DNA of 64,000 bases from Gambelia wislizenii (lineage: Eukaryota > Chordata > Lepidosauria > Squamata > Crotaphytidae): the NCBI GenBank assembly GCA_030847615.1, contig JAUMIR010000002.1, forward strand, positions 195,655,809-195,719,808, in the 5' to 3' direction. Shown piece by piece: positions 11,701-23,700 of the stretch. The first letter of the stretch is position 1, and every line of letters begins with the position of its first letter. The notes beneath the pieces are model-generated. The model ran no database searches. It was not told where the DNA came from and saw only the letters and a list, made by a program, of their open reading frames with translations. The position numbers and the translations under genes are program-made.

Positions 11701-14700
11701 TGCAAAGGGCATGTTAATCTGCACATGCTTATTGTTGCTTACAGAGAAACAAGTGCCTCTATAACTTTGCAAAGCATTGCAGGCATAAGGCTCTCTGTCC
11801 CACCTTGCTTCCAATAGTCTCTCTGGCTTTTCTTCGCAAACGAAGATTCAGGAAGGACTCATCCCGCGCTTTCTGCATGCGCGCTGATGACTAAAAAGGC
11901 CAATCCGAGATAAACAAGTCCGGTTGCAGAAAGCACAACAGAAGGTCTCCTTGGGTGATGTTTCTGGGTTGTGATTCTTTCTGCGTTGTTGTTTCTCTTC
12001 AAGACTTGTTTGGCGTGAGTTCTCAAATAAGGCTGCAGCATTGTGGATGGGTAGTGCATCTCCATGCCTCCCGATGTGAGGCCACAGAGGACCATTGTTG
12101 GTGATCAATTTGGCCAAGCCTGAGATGTTGTTTCAGGGAATCCTTGTATCGCTTTTTTGGAGCACCCCTCTTACACTGACCCGTGGCAAGTTCACTGTAG
12201 AATACTATTTTTGGGAGGCGATGGTCCTCCATCCTAGAAATGTGCCCTGCCCAGTGCAGCTGTGTTCTCAACATCATGGCCTCAATGCTGGTGATCCCTG
12301 CTTCCAATGGTAACACTGCAATTAAAAGTACAAACCAAACTGCTAACAGCATTTATGGCCTATCTGATTCTTCTTTGTCCTTACTAGATGGGAGGGGGTC
12401 TTCTTATATGACCCATTTTCCTCACAAAATGTCAGACACTTAGCTGAATTTTCTCCATATCCAGGACTGAAAAATTTGGTCATTTCTAAATGTAATGCAG
12501 AAACAAATGTACTGAATCTTGTTTGTAAGCTGTTGAGATGTGTGATGGTCTTCATCAGAGTTTAAGACCTCCAGATGGTCCAGTCAGAAAATATCTTCCT
12601 CTTCAAAGACATATACACTTCAAAGGACTATATAGAAGACACAGGATAGCTGCAGGTTAAGGACTGTCAGAATGACCCAATAACACTACACAGACACAGC
12701 TGGATACCACATAGATTTCTGATGCAAGACAATCTGTAGAAGTACATCTGTCTTGCCACAGTGTTTACAAAATGATGAACAACAATGTGCAAGCCAGGAA
12801 AATAAGGCTTCAGAAAGAGAAAAGCAAAACCAGAGGGAAGAGAAGTGTTTAACTGACAAAGGAGAGGCTGACATAGTGGAGAGGACTTTCCACAGATACA
12901 AGGCCTTAGAGCATTCTGCCAGTTTTAGGGCACACTAAGTACTAAAGTTGCCTGCCTTGTAAGTGAGTAAGTCCCCTGTCAACTTGTTATGACCCCATAA
13001 AGTTCATAGGATTTTCTTAGGCAAGGAATATTTGTGGGTGGTTTGCCATTGGAATGAGACAATTCAGCACAGCCATCGCAGCACAGTGCTGTTCTGCTTG
13101 TGTATCATTTGATAATTGATAATTTTGTCAATAAAATGAAAACAAAAACATTTCTATTTGCGTGGGATTGGCTTGCAAAACTATTTGGGTAAGGGTGAGG
13201 GTTAATAACAACAATTGATAATAACCCTAACCCAAATGTATCAATTGATACACAGGTAGAACCGTGCTGTGCTGAAACAGCTGTGTTGAAACAGCCACAC
13301 TGAACTGGCTAGACTGAAATGGTTGGGCTGAAACGTTCTAGAGCTGTTTGTCATTGCCTTCCTCTGAAATGCAACCTACAGCACCTGGTATTCCCTGCTG
13401 GTCCCCCATCCAATTACTAACCATATCTGTCCTTGTTTAGCTTCTGAGACCAGATGGAATCAGGTGCCTTCAGTTTAAATTGCAATCTGAGATATAACTT
13501 CCAAGCATCTTTCTTGCAAAAAAGATTAATGACAAGCAATGACAAAATGGTTGTGATGTAGAATATGTTTTAAATATCAGCTGTCAGGTGCAGCATCTTG
13601 TCATAAGGATCTGAGGATGAGTGTTTTTTAAAATAAAACCTCCACAAAGATACTGACAACTACCACAAGTGGAACACAATTAAGGTCCTCCTACACTAGG
13701 CAGACTGTTGTGAGAGAAGTCACTTCCTTACCCATTCAGCGTCAGAGTGTGGTGGAGTCTCCTTCTTTGGAGGTTTTTAAACAGAGGCTGGATGGCCATG
13801 TCAGGTGTGTTTTGATTGTGTGTTCCTGCATGGCAGGGGGTTGGACTGGTTGGCCCTTGCGGTCTCTTCCAACTTTATGACTCTATGATCTGTTACCATA
13901 ACTCTTTTATACAAACAAAGTAAAAAATATGCAACAGTATAAGGCCACTTAGAGCCTTACTGCACTCCAAGGAAAAGCGGCAAAGCAGCAGGAACGTTCC
14001 ATCTTTCCTGATGACTTCCTATATGACGTCAACCTCCTTCCAGGGATTTTTCATTCCAGTCCTATGGAGGGGACCAAGCTAAAACCACATCTTTTTGCAA
14101 ACAGGTTTTTTCTGGTTAGCAAAAAGGCATGGTTTTACCTCACTCCCTTACAGGACCAGAATGAAAAAAACTTCACCATGCGGGGAAGGCAGCAGGAAAG
14201 TCAAAACGTTCCTGCTGCTTTGCCATTTTTCCTCAAAGTGAGGTAAGGCTCTTAGTGGTGATGAACTGTTCTGACCAAAAACTTCGAGTTCTGACTCAAC
14301 CTATCAACAGCTCTACAACCGACCTGAGCTTATAGGGCAAGGGTGGCAATGATGTGGCCCTTCTGATGTTGTTGGACTGCAAGTCTCAGCAGCCCTAGCC
14401 AGCACAGCCAATGGTGAAAAATGCTGTGAGCTACAGTTCAAAAATATCTAGAAGGCCACAAGTTTTCCATCCCCACTAAAGGGATACCAACTATTTAATT
14501 TTGTACCTTGAACCAAAAAAAGTTGTATATTTCTTCTGAAAAATAATTATTCCACAATACCAAAGAATACCTGAAACAACCCAAAAGCCTGAACAGATTT
14601 ATCCTGACACCAACTAAGTGCAGTTTTTATCACAGAATACTAATCCTAATAGGACAGAAAGCACATACAGCCACTTTCAGTCTGTCCATTCAACTTAGAA

Positions 14701-17700
14701 GAAAAAAACAGAGCTTGGAAACTTTACATTTTTGATCTTGTGCTCCCAAAATCCTCCAGCCAACATGGCTAATGACCATACTGTCTGGAGGGTTCTAGAA
14801 GTTGTAGTCCAAAAGAATATCCCCCCTCACCCCAACAAGCTTTAAGAAAAACTATGTATGAAAGCCATATTGAGCTCCCCAGTCATCATGGCATTGCAAT
14901 GATACTGGAAGCGTATATATCCACTCACAGCTTCTTGGAGGTACTTTTTTAAAGCATCCTTTTAATAACAAGATTTATTTATCACACATAGCCAACACAT
15001 CACATATCACAGGAGCAAGCTAGACATGTTGGCAGCAGACCTGCCTGCATGTCAGGACTAATTGCTGATTTCCTATAATGCTAGCAGTGGGTTTCAATGG
15101 TAGCTCATACTGACACAGGTTTCTATTCCCACTCCTAGCTTTCACTACCTCTCCTGTTGTTTTCCTCAAGTTTCCCCCCTCCCCGTGAGACTATGAAACA
15201 AGAAGTAGCCTGCAATAGGGGGAAATGAAGAGAAGGGTTGGTGATTTTTTTTGGGGGGGGGGGGAGAGACACAAATTGAAGAAGGGAAGTTATCAGTGTT
15301 CCATTCTTGCCATACTTGTAGCCACCTCCTTCCTAACAAATAGCAATTCAGTACAACCTGCATTTGGCAAGCAAATGGTATTGCCATAACATCTACAGTA
15401 ACTTGTCCAGCAGTAAATTTACTGAACAGCATATTCTGCTCCTTATTTTGACATCTGTGTAGAATACTTCTGAGCAGAGAATGCTGCTGACAACATCTGA
15501 TAGCATTTCTGTATTTATACATTATAAAACTCCAATATCTAACAGCAGGATCATTACAAATCAGAGTATAATAAATTTTGATAACCTGAGTGCCAGGCCT
15601 ACTCAGTGCTATAGCAATGGGAAAAACGTCTTTCTCAAACCAGGACTCAACATTTTGTTATTTCCTAGAGGGGTTGGCCCCATTACTCTATTTTTCAGTG
15701 AAGAAAAACACAAGGAATCTTGTATGGTAAATTAAAGGCTAGGACCTACATTCAGTTGCTAGTCCCAGCTACAGCAGATCAATTTAATCAACAAAACTTA
15801 TGGAATATTTATTTATTTATTTATTTATTATTTAATTAATTTGTATCCCACCTTTCTCCCAATAATAGGACTCAACAAATCAAACAACATACTTAAAAAC
15901 AATACAGATTAAAACTCAATAATAAAAGTATAAATGTAAGAGTTATTTAAAAGTAATTAAACAATTTATAAAAATTAAACATTAAAACATTACAATACAG
16001 ATTAAAACTCAATAATAAAAGTATAAATGTAAGAGTTATTTAAAAGTAATTAAACAATTTATAAAAATTAAACATTAAAACATTAGCATTAATTAAAAGA
16101 CCATATACAAACCTTAAAAACAGCACTGCTCAGCTTTAAAACCCTACCCCAATCAGTGTTTAAAAGCCTGATGGCATAAAAATGTTTTGGCTGTTGACAG
16201 AAGGAGAGCAAGGATGGAGCCATCCTGGCCTCCTTCTGGAAGAAGTTTCAAAGTCTGGGAGCAACCACCAAAAAGGCCTTCTCCCTTGTTCCTACCAAAT
16301 GAGCCTGGGAGGGTGGTGGGACAGAGAGAAGGACCTCTCCAGATGATTGCAGATCTCTAAGGGGCTCATAAAGGGAGATACAGGGCTTGTCTATACAAGG
16401 CTATAAAATGTGGATTGATGATCACTAATGCCAATTCACAGCAGCTTTCATTTGTCTCCATGATTTTTTGGCAAGATTGCAGGCATGCGAAGCTATATGT
16501 GTTCACTGTTCAAATCGGCATGCCTGCAAATCAGATGGTGGGGGTGAGTGAATTACTTGTGTTTTTATTTCCACCAGTTGCTGCCGTGGAACAGTTTTTT
16601 TTAAAGCATATCCAAGGTGCAGAAGTGCAATATTCCACTTAAATAAACAGAAAAAAAGAGAGAAAAAGGCTGTTTCGTAGCCTCAGCACACAATCGCTAT
16701 GGTGAAAACCCAACATGGCAGTTCAGGGCACTTGCCTTGCCAGCAAGCTCCACCCCCTGTGCATGTCCAACCAATCAGCATTTCCACTCCTATGGGGAAT
16801 GTGCATCAAAGTGAATCAGCTGTCCCAATGAGCAAAAATGTGCATTTCCTTTGGAATGTTTTTTAAAAATATGGGAAAAGCTGAAAAGGCTTTTCCCGCA
16901 GAGTATTTGGTGTTTTTGGTTCCCCTACTTCTGAATACGGCAGATTGATGCTTTCATTTAAACAAATTGTATTCTCCTTGAATTCTGAGGAGTATTTTTG
17001 CCATACAGACAACCCCACAGTCCTTCAAGTAACCTGGACCCATGCCACATAAGTGTACATAAATGTTAACTTAACAGGTAACCCAGTGGGTTTACCCGCA
17101 CAGGAAGCAGCAATTGGATTTTGGCCTAACAGATTTATGGTAACATAAACTTTCTTGGATTAGAGTGCCACTTCATCAGATCCATGCCATGAAATCCTTA
17201 GAATGATGTGAAGTGCAGTGTGGTAGTGTTGTGATGGTGTTTAGGAAACTCACCAGAAAAATCTTCATTGCCCAGGATAGAGGTCAATGGATCATACCAC
17301 TAAAACCAGATAGAAACACACACACACACACATCAAATGATTTAAATTAATTGGTCACAAGGATACATATGCATCAGAAGCAAGAGACAATTATTAAAAA
17401 TGACACAATCTAGAGTGGACCATTAATTCAGGTTTGGGATTTTAGGCTTAGGAGATCAAGGTACTGCTGCTACCAGTTTTTCTCAAATTGGACTAGAGGT
17501 CTTACTTCCATATTTTAAAAGGCAGCTACAGATTCTTCTTGGTAGACTAAAGCTTTTAAAAAACATTTACCCTGATCTTAAAGAACATTTACCCTTTTGG
17601 TAAAAAGCAACGACTTTAAGACTGCAAGGTGGATCCCATCATTTAGATATGAACATCGGAATGCCATACAAATCAGGTCTTCAGCACAGCACACCTGTCC

Positions 17701-20700
17701 TCTTGCATGCCCTGACAGAGGTCCCAGGAAAAGAATATAAAGTGTTGGATTCCTTTATTACTCAAATTAACTGCTCCTTCTTAATTCCTATGCATTATTT
17801 AATATTCCCACCTCGATCATCCTGGGAGCTTTGACCAGCTGCTGAACAGCAACAGCTAATAACTTCCCGTTCAAAGCAAGACGTAGGAAGTACCGCCCTC
17901 TTCCTTGTGCTGTCAGCAGCTTCTCACAAGAATTCGTTTTCTCAATCATCATTGACAGATGTGGCATGCTACAGGGAGAAAAGACTTTGTTACCATGAAC
18001 TCTGATTTACTTTTACACCTTGGATTAACTGACTAGAACTATTATTGATATCACTTAAAATGTAAAGGAAGACCAATGCACCCCCTGTGACAATGGGGGA
18101 CAATGTTAATACCAACTTTTATGAATACTGGATTCAAATAAGAGCAGTGAGAGGAGAAAATAATAACAACAACAGAAGACTATGTTCCTCTTTGAATCGT
18201 CAAAATGCTTCTACAGACCACCAACCTGCGATGGGTCTCCTGGTTTGGAAGCTGTTCCAGCCAGTGCCAATAGTCCTTTCTCTTGAATCCCAGAACTGGC
18301 TCTGAAGAAGACAAGAATGGTAAAGAGAGGGATGTCTGATATGATTCATCCAAAAATTAGATGAGGCCTTGGACACTTCTGAGTGGTGGTGCAGGAAGGT
18401 CTGGTTGACTCTACTTGCATCAGACTAGAATTAGACTTCTTACCAGAAATGGGCAACTTCCAAGAGCTGGCCCCATGAGATTCAGTAGGGCTGTCTCTCC
18501 ATTTTCTTCCCCTTGTGCCATACCAAAATCCACTGCAACACCCCTGAAAAGTAGCCAATCGTGCCCCCTTAAGCCTCTGAGGTGCAATGGCCATTTCACC
18601 CCATTCTGACTCATCTTCTAATCTGATGTAAGCCTATACAAGCCTTTCTTAGAAACCAGATGTGGCCAGATAGTCACTTATTATCTTGGGGGGGGGGAGG
18701 CCATATAGGCTCAGGGCTACCTCAAAATCAGGCAAAATAGACAATTGTGCCTCCAGAATGCTACAAGTCATGTTAAGGTGAAATATTTTTAGAGTGTTGA
18801 AAAAATATAGCCTTGGGGTACAAGCCCATGACTTCAGGACTTAATGATCTACGGCACCTTGGCACTACCTTTCCGTGGCAGTGGGACTGCATCCTCCCAT
18901 GAGGAAAGAGGCTATGCTGATGATAGCACTGGTGCTGGTAGGGTCTCTCAAGTTAGGGTTTTGCTGAAGAGCCAGACTAAAGGTGCCAAGCTCTCCAATG
19001 CTGCGAGGGGAAGCTACTGGGCAAAAACAACAGTGGGTGATGACACTGGCAGAGGATCTCTCAGACACAACAGCAGTGGCATTTTACTTAATTCTTCTTA
19101 GCACTGCACAGAAGGAAGCAGAGGTAAACCACTTCTGAATGTCCTATGCCCATTCTTTACTCATACACAGACATTTCCTTTATCCATTCTTTACACATAC
19201 ACAGACAAAGGATGGGTAACCTTCAGCCTTCTACATGCTGATGAACTAGCACTCCCGTGACACTTCACCACTGGTCAGGCTGGCTAACGTTGACAGGAAT
19301 TAGAGTTCAGCAGCATCCTGAGGACAGCCTGTTCCCCAGCTCTGGTGTAAGCTGCTGTTACTTACAAGACATGAATCACTTGTCCTCTTTGGACACCAGG
19401 CTCCAATGGTTGCCTGCATTGCCACAGGCCACCTTCCTCACAGGACATGCCTGATCCACAATTCAATCTTCAACCAATGTTAACCTATATTTCTTTTTAA
19501 AGTCCTGCAAACAAGTTTCAAACATATCCTAAGACCTCTCCGCATGACAGAACTAAAATGATCAGGCTTGAAGAAGTCAAGAAGGAAGAACCCAAGAGGA
19601 TTCATTGTTGGAACGAAGCAAGAAGATTAAAATTGTTGGATGAACAACAGTGACTAGCTTATAACCTGCCTTTCATTTGAGGAGCTTAAGATGGCATACA
19701 TGCCCTTTCTCTCCTTTTGCAGTGGTGCCACCGGTGGTGGTGGTGGTGGGGAGTGGACTGCACCAGGTGATACCATCAGAGGGGGGTGAGTTCAAAATTA
19801 TATATAAATTATAATATATCCTCAGTGTTCAGTCCGATGGCCTGGTACAGGAGCAGGTCCATGGGGTGACACCAACCCTCGTGATACCACTGCATTTTTG
19901 TCATCATAAAGGTCCTGTGAGACAGGTTAAGGTTAGAGAGAATAACTGGCCCAAGGTCAACTATTAACCTCATGGCCAAGTGAGAATTTGAACCCTGTCT
20001 CCCAAGTCCAACATTACAACTACTGGACTCCCCCAGACTGCTTCTCTAAACCTGTGTTGTTTAGGCAGACCTTCATTTGTGCCTGTTTTTTCTTTGTGTT
20101 ATAGCAGAAGAGAGTCTCATATGTCTATCCTTCTTATTTCATTTGCTCTTTTGAATATTCTCTCATCTTTGGATGATGCTTTTTAATGTTATTGTTATAA
20201 GAGTTGCATTGCATCTGTTGCACTGATATAATCCACTCTTTTTGAGTGTTCTATCAGCAGGACTGTGCCCAGAAGCAGGTGAAAGGCCCTCCCTCCAGCC
20301 CAACTGTCACTGCCCTGCCCTTGGAGGGAGAGAAGAACCAGCAGTATCTGCTGGATTTATCCCTACCCCCACTGCCATTCCCTTTTCCTTATGTGTCCTG
20401 TCTTATTTCGATTGTAAGCCTGAGGGCAGGGAACTGTTAAATTGACCATTTGTAAGCCACTCTGATAGCCTTTGTGGCTGAAGAGCGGGGTATAAATAAA
20501 TAAAATAAAATAAAATAAAATAAATAAAAATAAAAGGACTGTTGGGACTAAACAGACAAATGCACGAATGAACAACGGTAATGAAAAAAACAGAGCATTC
20601 AGTAGCATGGATTCTTCTCCCTCCTGATTCAATGCTTTAGTGTTAAATCAAACTCAGGAAAAATGACCCTTCCTTAAAAAAACGTTAGATATGGTACAGA

Positions 20701-23700
20701 CAGTCCCCTGACGGATAACAGTTGCATCAAATGTTTATATCTCTGCCTTTCTTTAAAGTTCAAAGTTGGTCCTGTCTTACTTTCTGCAAGGCACCACCCC
20801 AATTTTTTTTTTAAAAAAACACCTCTATAAGTAGCATCCACCTAGGAAGCAAAAAAAAAAAAAAAAGCCACTCACGTTTTATTCCTTTCCGAAGGATCAT
20901 CTCAAGGATCTCACAAAAGGGTTGTAGATGTGGGGAGGTGTCTGTGTGTGGACTGCTGTTTCCCTGGAGGTTGAGAATGCACACTGCAAGAAAACAGGAT
21001 ATAACTTAAGTTGCAAGTCCAGACCAACAATAAAAGGAATAAACATCTTTATTTGCCTTCCCCTTCTTCTTCTGTAATACACCATAGTTCAAAGTTGAAT
21101 CACTTGTTGAAAAATAAATGAAAGCCACTACTCCAACAATTCGTAGAATAGAATCATAGAATCATAGAATTGGAAGAGACCACAAGGGCAATCCAGTCCA
21201 AATCCCTGCCATGCAGGAATACACAATCAAATCATTCCCAACAGATGGCCATCGAGCCTCTGCTTAAAAACGTCCTAAGAAGGAGACTCTACCACACTCC
21301 GAGGCAGTTTATTCCACTTCTGAACAGCTCTTACTGTCAGGAAGTTCTTCCTAATGTTTAGTTAGAATCTCTTTTCTTGTAGTTTGAACCCATTGCTCCG
21401 TGTCCTAGTCTCCAAAGCAGCAGAAAACAAGCCTGCTCCATCCTCAGTATGACATCCCTTCAAATATTTAAACATGGCTATCATGTCCCCTCTCAACCTT
21501 CTCTTCTCCAGACTAAACATGCCCAGCTCCCTAAGCTGCTCCTCACAGGGCATCGCTTCCAGACCTCCCACCACCCTGGTTGCCCTCCTCTGGACATGTT
21601 ACAGCTTCTCAATATGCTTCCTGAATTGTGGTGCCCAGAGCTGGACATAGTATTCCAGGTGAGGCCTGATCAAAGAAGAACAGAGTGGCACTATTATTTT
21701 CCTTGATCTAGACACAATACTCCTATTAATGCAGCCTAGAATTGCATTGGCTTTTTTAGCTGCTGCATCATACCTCTGATTCATTTTCAGCTTGTGGTCC
21801 ACTAAGACTCCTAGATCCCTTCTGCATGTACTGCCATCAAGCCAGGTCTCACCCATCCTATATCTGTGCATTTCATTTTTACTGCCCAAGTGTAGTATCC
21901 TACATACATGTTCAAATAATTTATATAAAAATATAGAACATATGTTTGGCGAAAGCACTATGACGTTCTTTGGATTTTAATGATTTTACTCAAACCTTTG
22001 TCACTGAAATAAATGCCACTTCAAAGTGTTTAACTTTGGCAGAAAATATTATGCAGGCATCAGGAACTAAAACAACCTAGTTATCCTTCAAGGAATTTCC
22101 AAGACTCTGCAGAGTTTATTCTGAACAGAAAATAGAAAGTTACAGAAACTGGACATTGTTGACATCCAGGACATCCTACCAGTTTTACCAATGATCATGT
22201 CCAACTGCCCTGCAAGTTTGCTATTTAACAAAATTATGCAACTATGGCAAATTATAGAGTGGGCGCAAGCATCTATGGCCCTTCAAATGTGATTGGACCA
22301 CTAACTGCCACCTTTTCTTGCCATTGGCTATTCCAGCTAGGACTAATGGTGACTTGTATCCCCACAACATATGAAGGTCAACAAGTTGCTGTAGAGCATG
22401 GGCAGGCCATTTCCAGAAAGGCATGGCAGGGGAAGTTTCCAGCACCATTCCCTAAACTGCAAGCTGACAAACCCTGATGTGAGAGAAGACACTGCCACCC
22501 CACCATCCTTTTGTGGCTGCTGCCACACTGCAGAAATAATGCAGTTTGACACCACTTTCACTATCATGGCCTCCATCCTATGGAATCCTGAGATTTGAAG
22601 TTTGCTGTGGCACCAGAGCTCTCTGACAGAGAAGGTTAAATATCCCACAAAACTACAAATTGCAGAATTCCATACACTGAGTCATGGCAGTTAAAGTGGT
22701 GTCAAACTGCATTATTTCTGCAGTGTGTTAGCAGCTTTAGTCTGGATTGGCAGCTGGAGGGCAGAGCTGGGTGCCTTTCACCTAAGGGACAGATTTTAGT
22801 CCAGGAGCATTCAGCTGCCGATCCTTATGCCTATGAAAGCACATGGTCATTCCTACCTTTCTCATGGCATGTACGTTTTCTCAGAGATCACAATCTTAAA
22901 TACCTAAATGTAGTATTATGCAGCTGTCTTGTTTGAGCTAAGCAAGTCTGGAACTGGTGATCCACTGGAAGGAAGACTGATTGCATGGGGACTCTACGGA
23001 CAACGAGGAAAGGCAGTCTATAGACCCACTGGTGGGACCCAGTGTAGTGGCATTTCATAGCTTGAAGCAAAATGATGGTATTGGACAAGTAACATATTTA
23101 TTTATGCTTATTATTTAATATGCCACTGGACTAAGAATCGACACTTTCAACAGTAAAGAAGGGGTTATCTTTGATCATACAGTTTCAGTCTTACTGTTAT
23201 CTATATCAATAACAAATCCCCCCTATTTATTTACATGCTATCTGTCCTTTAGGATTATCTGATAAGAAACTTCTGTTACCTGAATTACTGAGGTCTGTGG
23301 AAATTCCATGTGTGTCTACCAAAAATCAATATTTCTATGGGGAATTTTAATTAGCTCAAATGTGGCAAATGTAACGGCAGGATCTTTTAACGTATGAATA
23401 CCAGTACTCACTGAGGAGACTCACAGCCAGGAAATTAAATAAAAATGGCTTTGATTGAAAAATAATCAGAGGAACGCACACATGCATACATTCAGGCTTC
23501 AAGCACTCACGCAAAGCTATTGAAGAAAGTAGGAAATATTGGGATAGAGGAATAGAGTTTGGGATGATGGGCTGTACTGTACCTATCCAAAGAGCAGAGT
23601 TTCATGCAGAGAAAAAGAAGAATGGCTGGAAGCGCTGGGTGACCCAGGAAGGGCCAGCAAAACAACAGCGTAGCAGCCTCTGGGAAACTGAGCATACTTT

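Larger units (their letters stand above)
5971..17253. other. RUN/PDZ gene intron 5 (11.3 kb)
   Basis: Dominated by transposons: MITE 6583, L2 7200-11690 with nested CR1, retrotransposon remnant 11815, split 5S SINE 12955, CR1 end 13735, foldback 13944, L2 tail 15808 and the nonautonomous repeat 16390. About 12360-12950 and 14850-15800 show nothing I can name. Confidence 0.75.
18302..20875. other. RUN/PDZ gene intron 2
   Basis: Contains a MIR-like repeat at 19890 and the SINE/LINE tail at 20215. The stretch 18310-19880 shows no recognisable gene or repeat beyond short poly-G and palindromic pieces. Confidence 0.7.
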
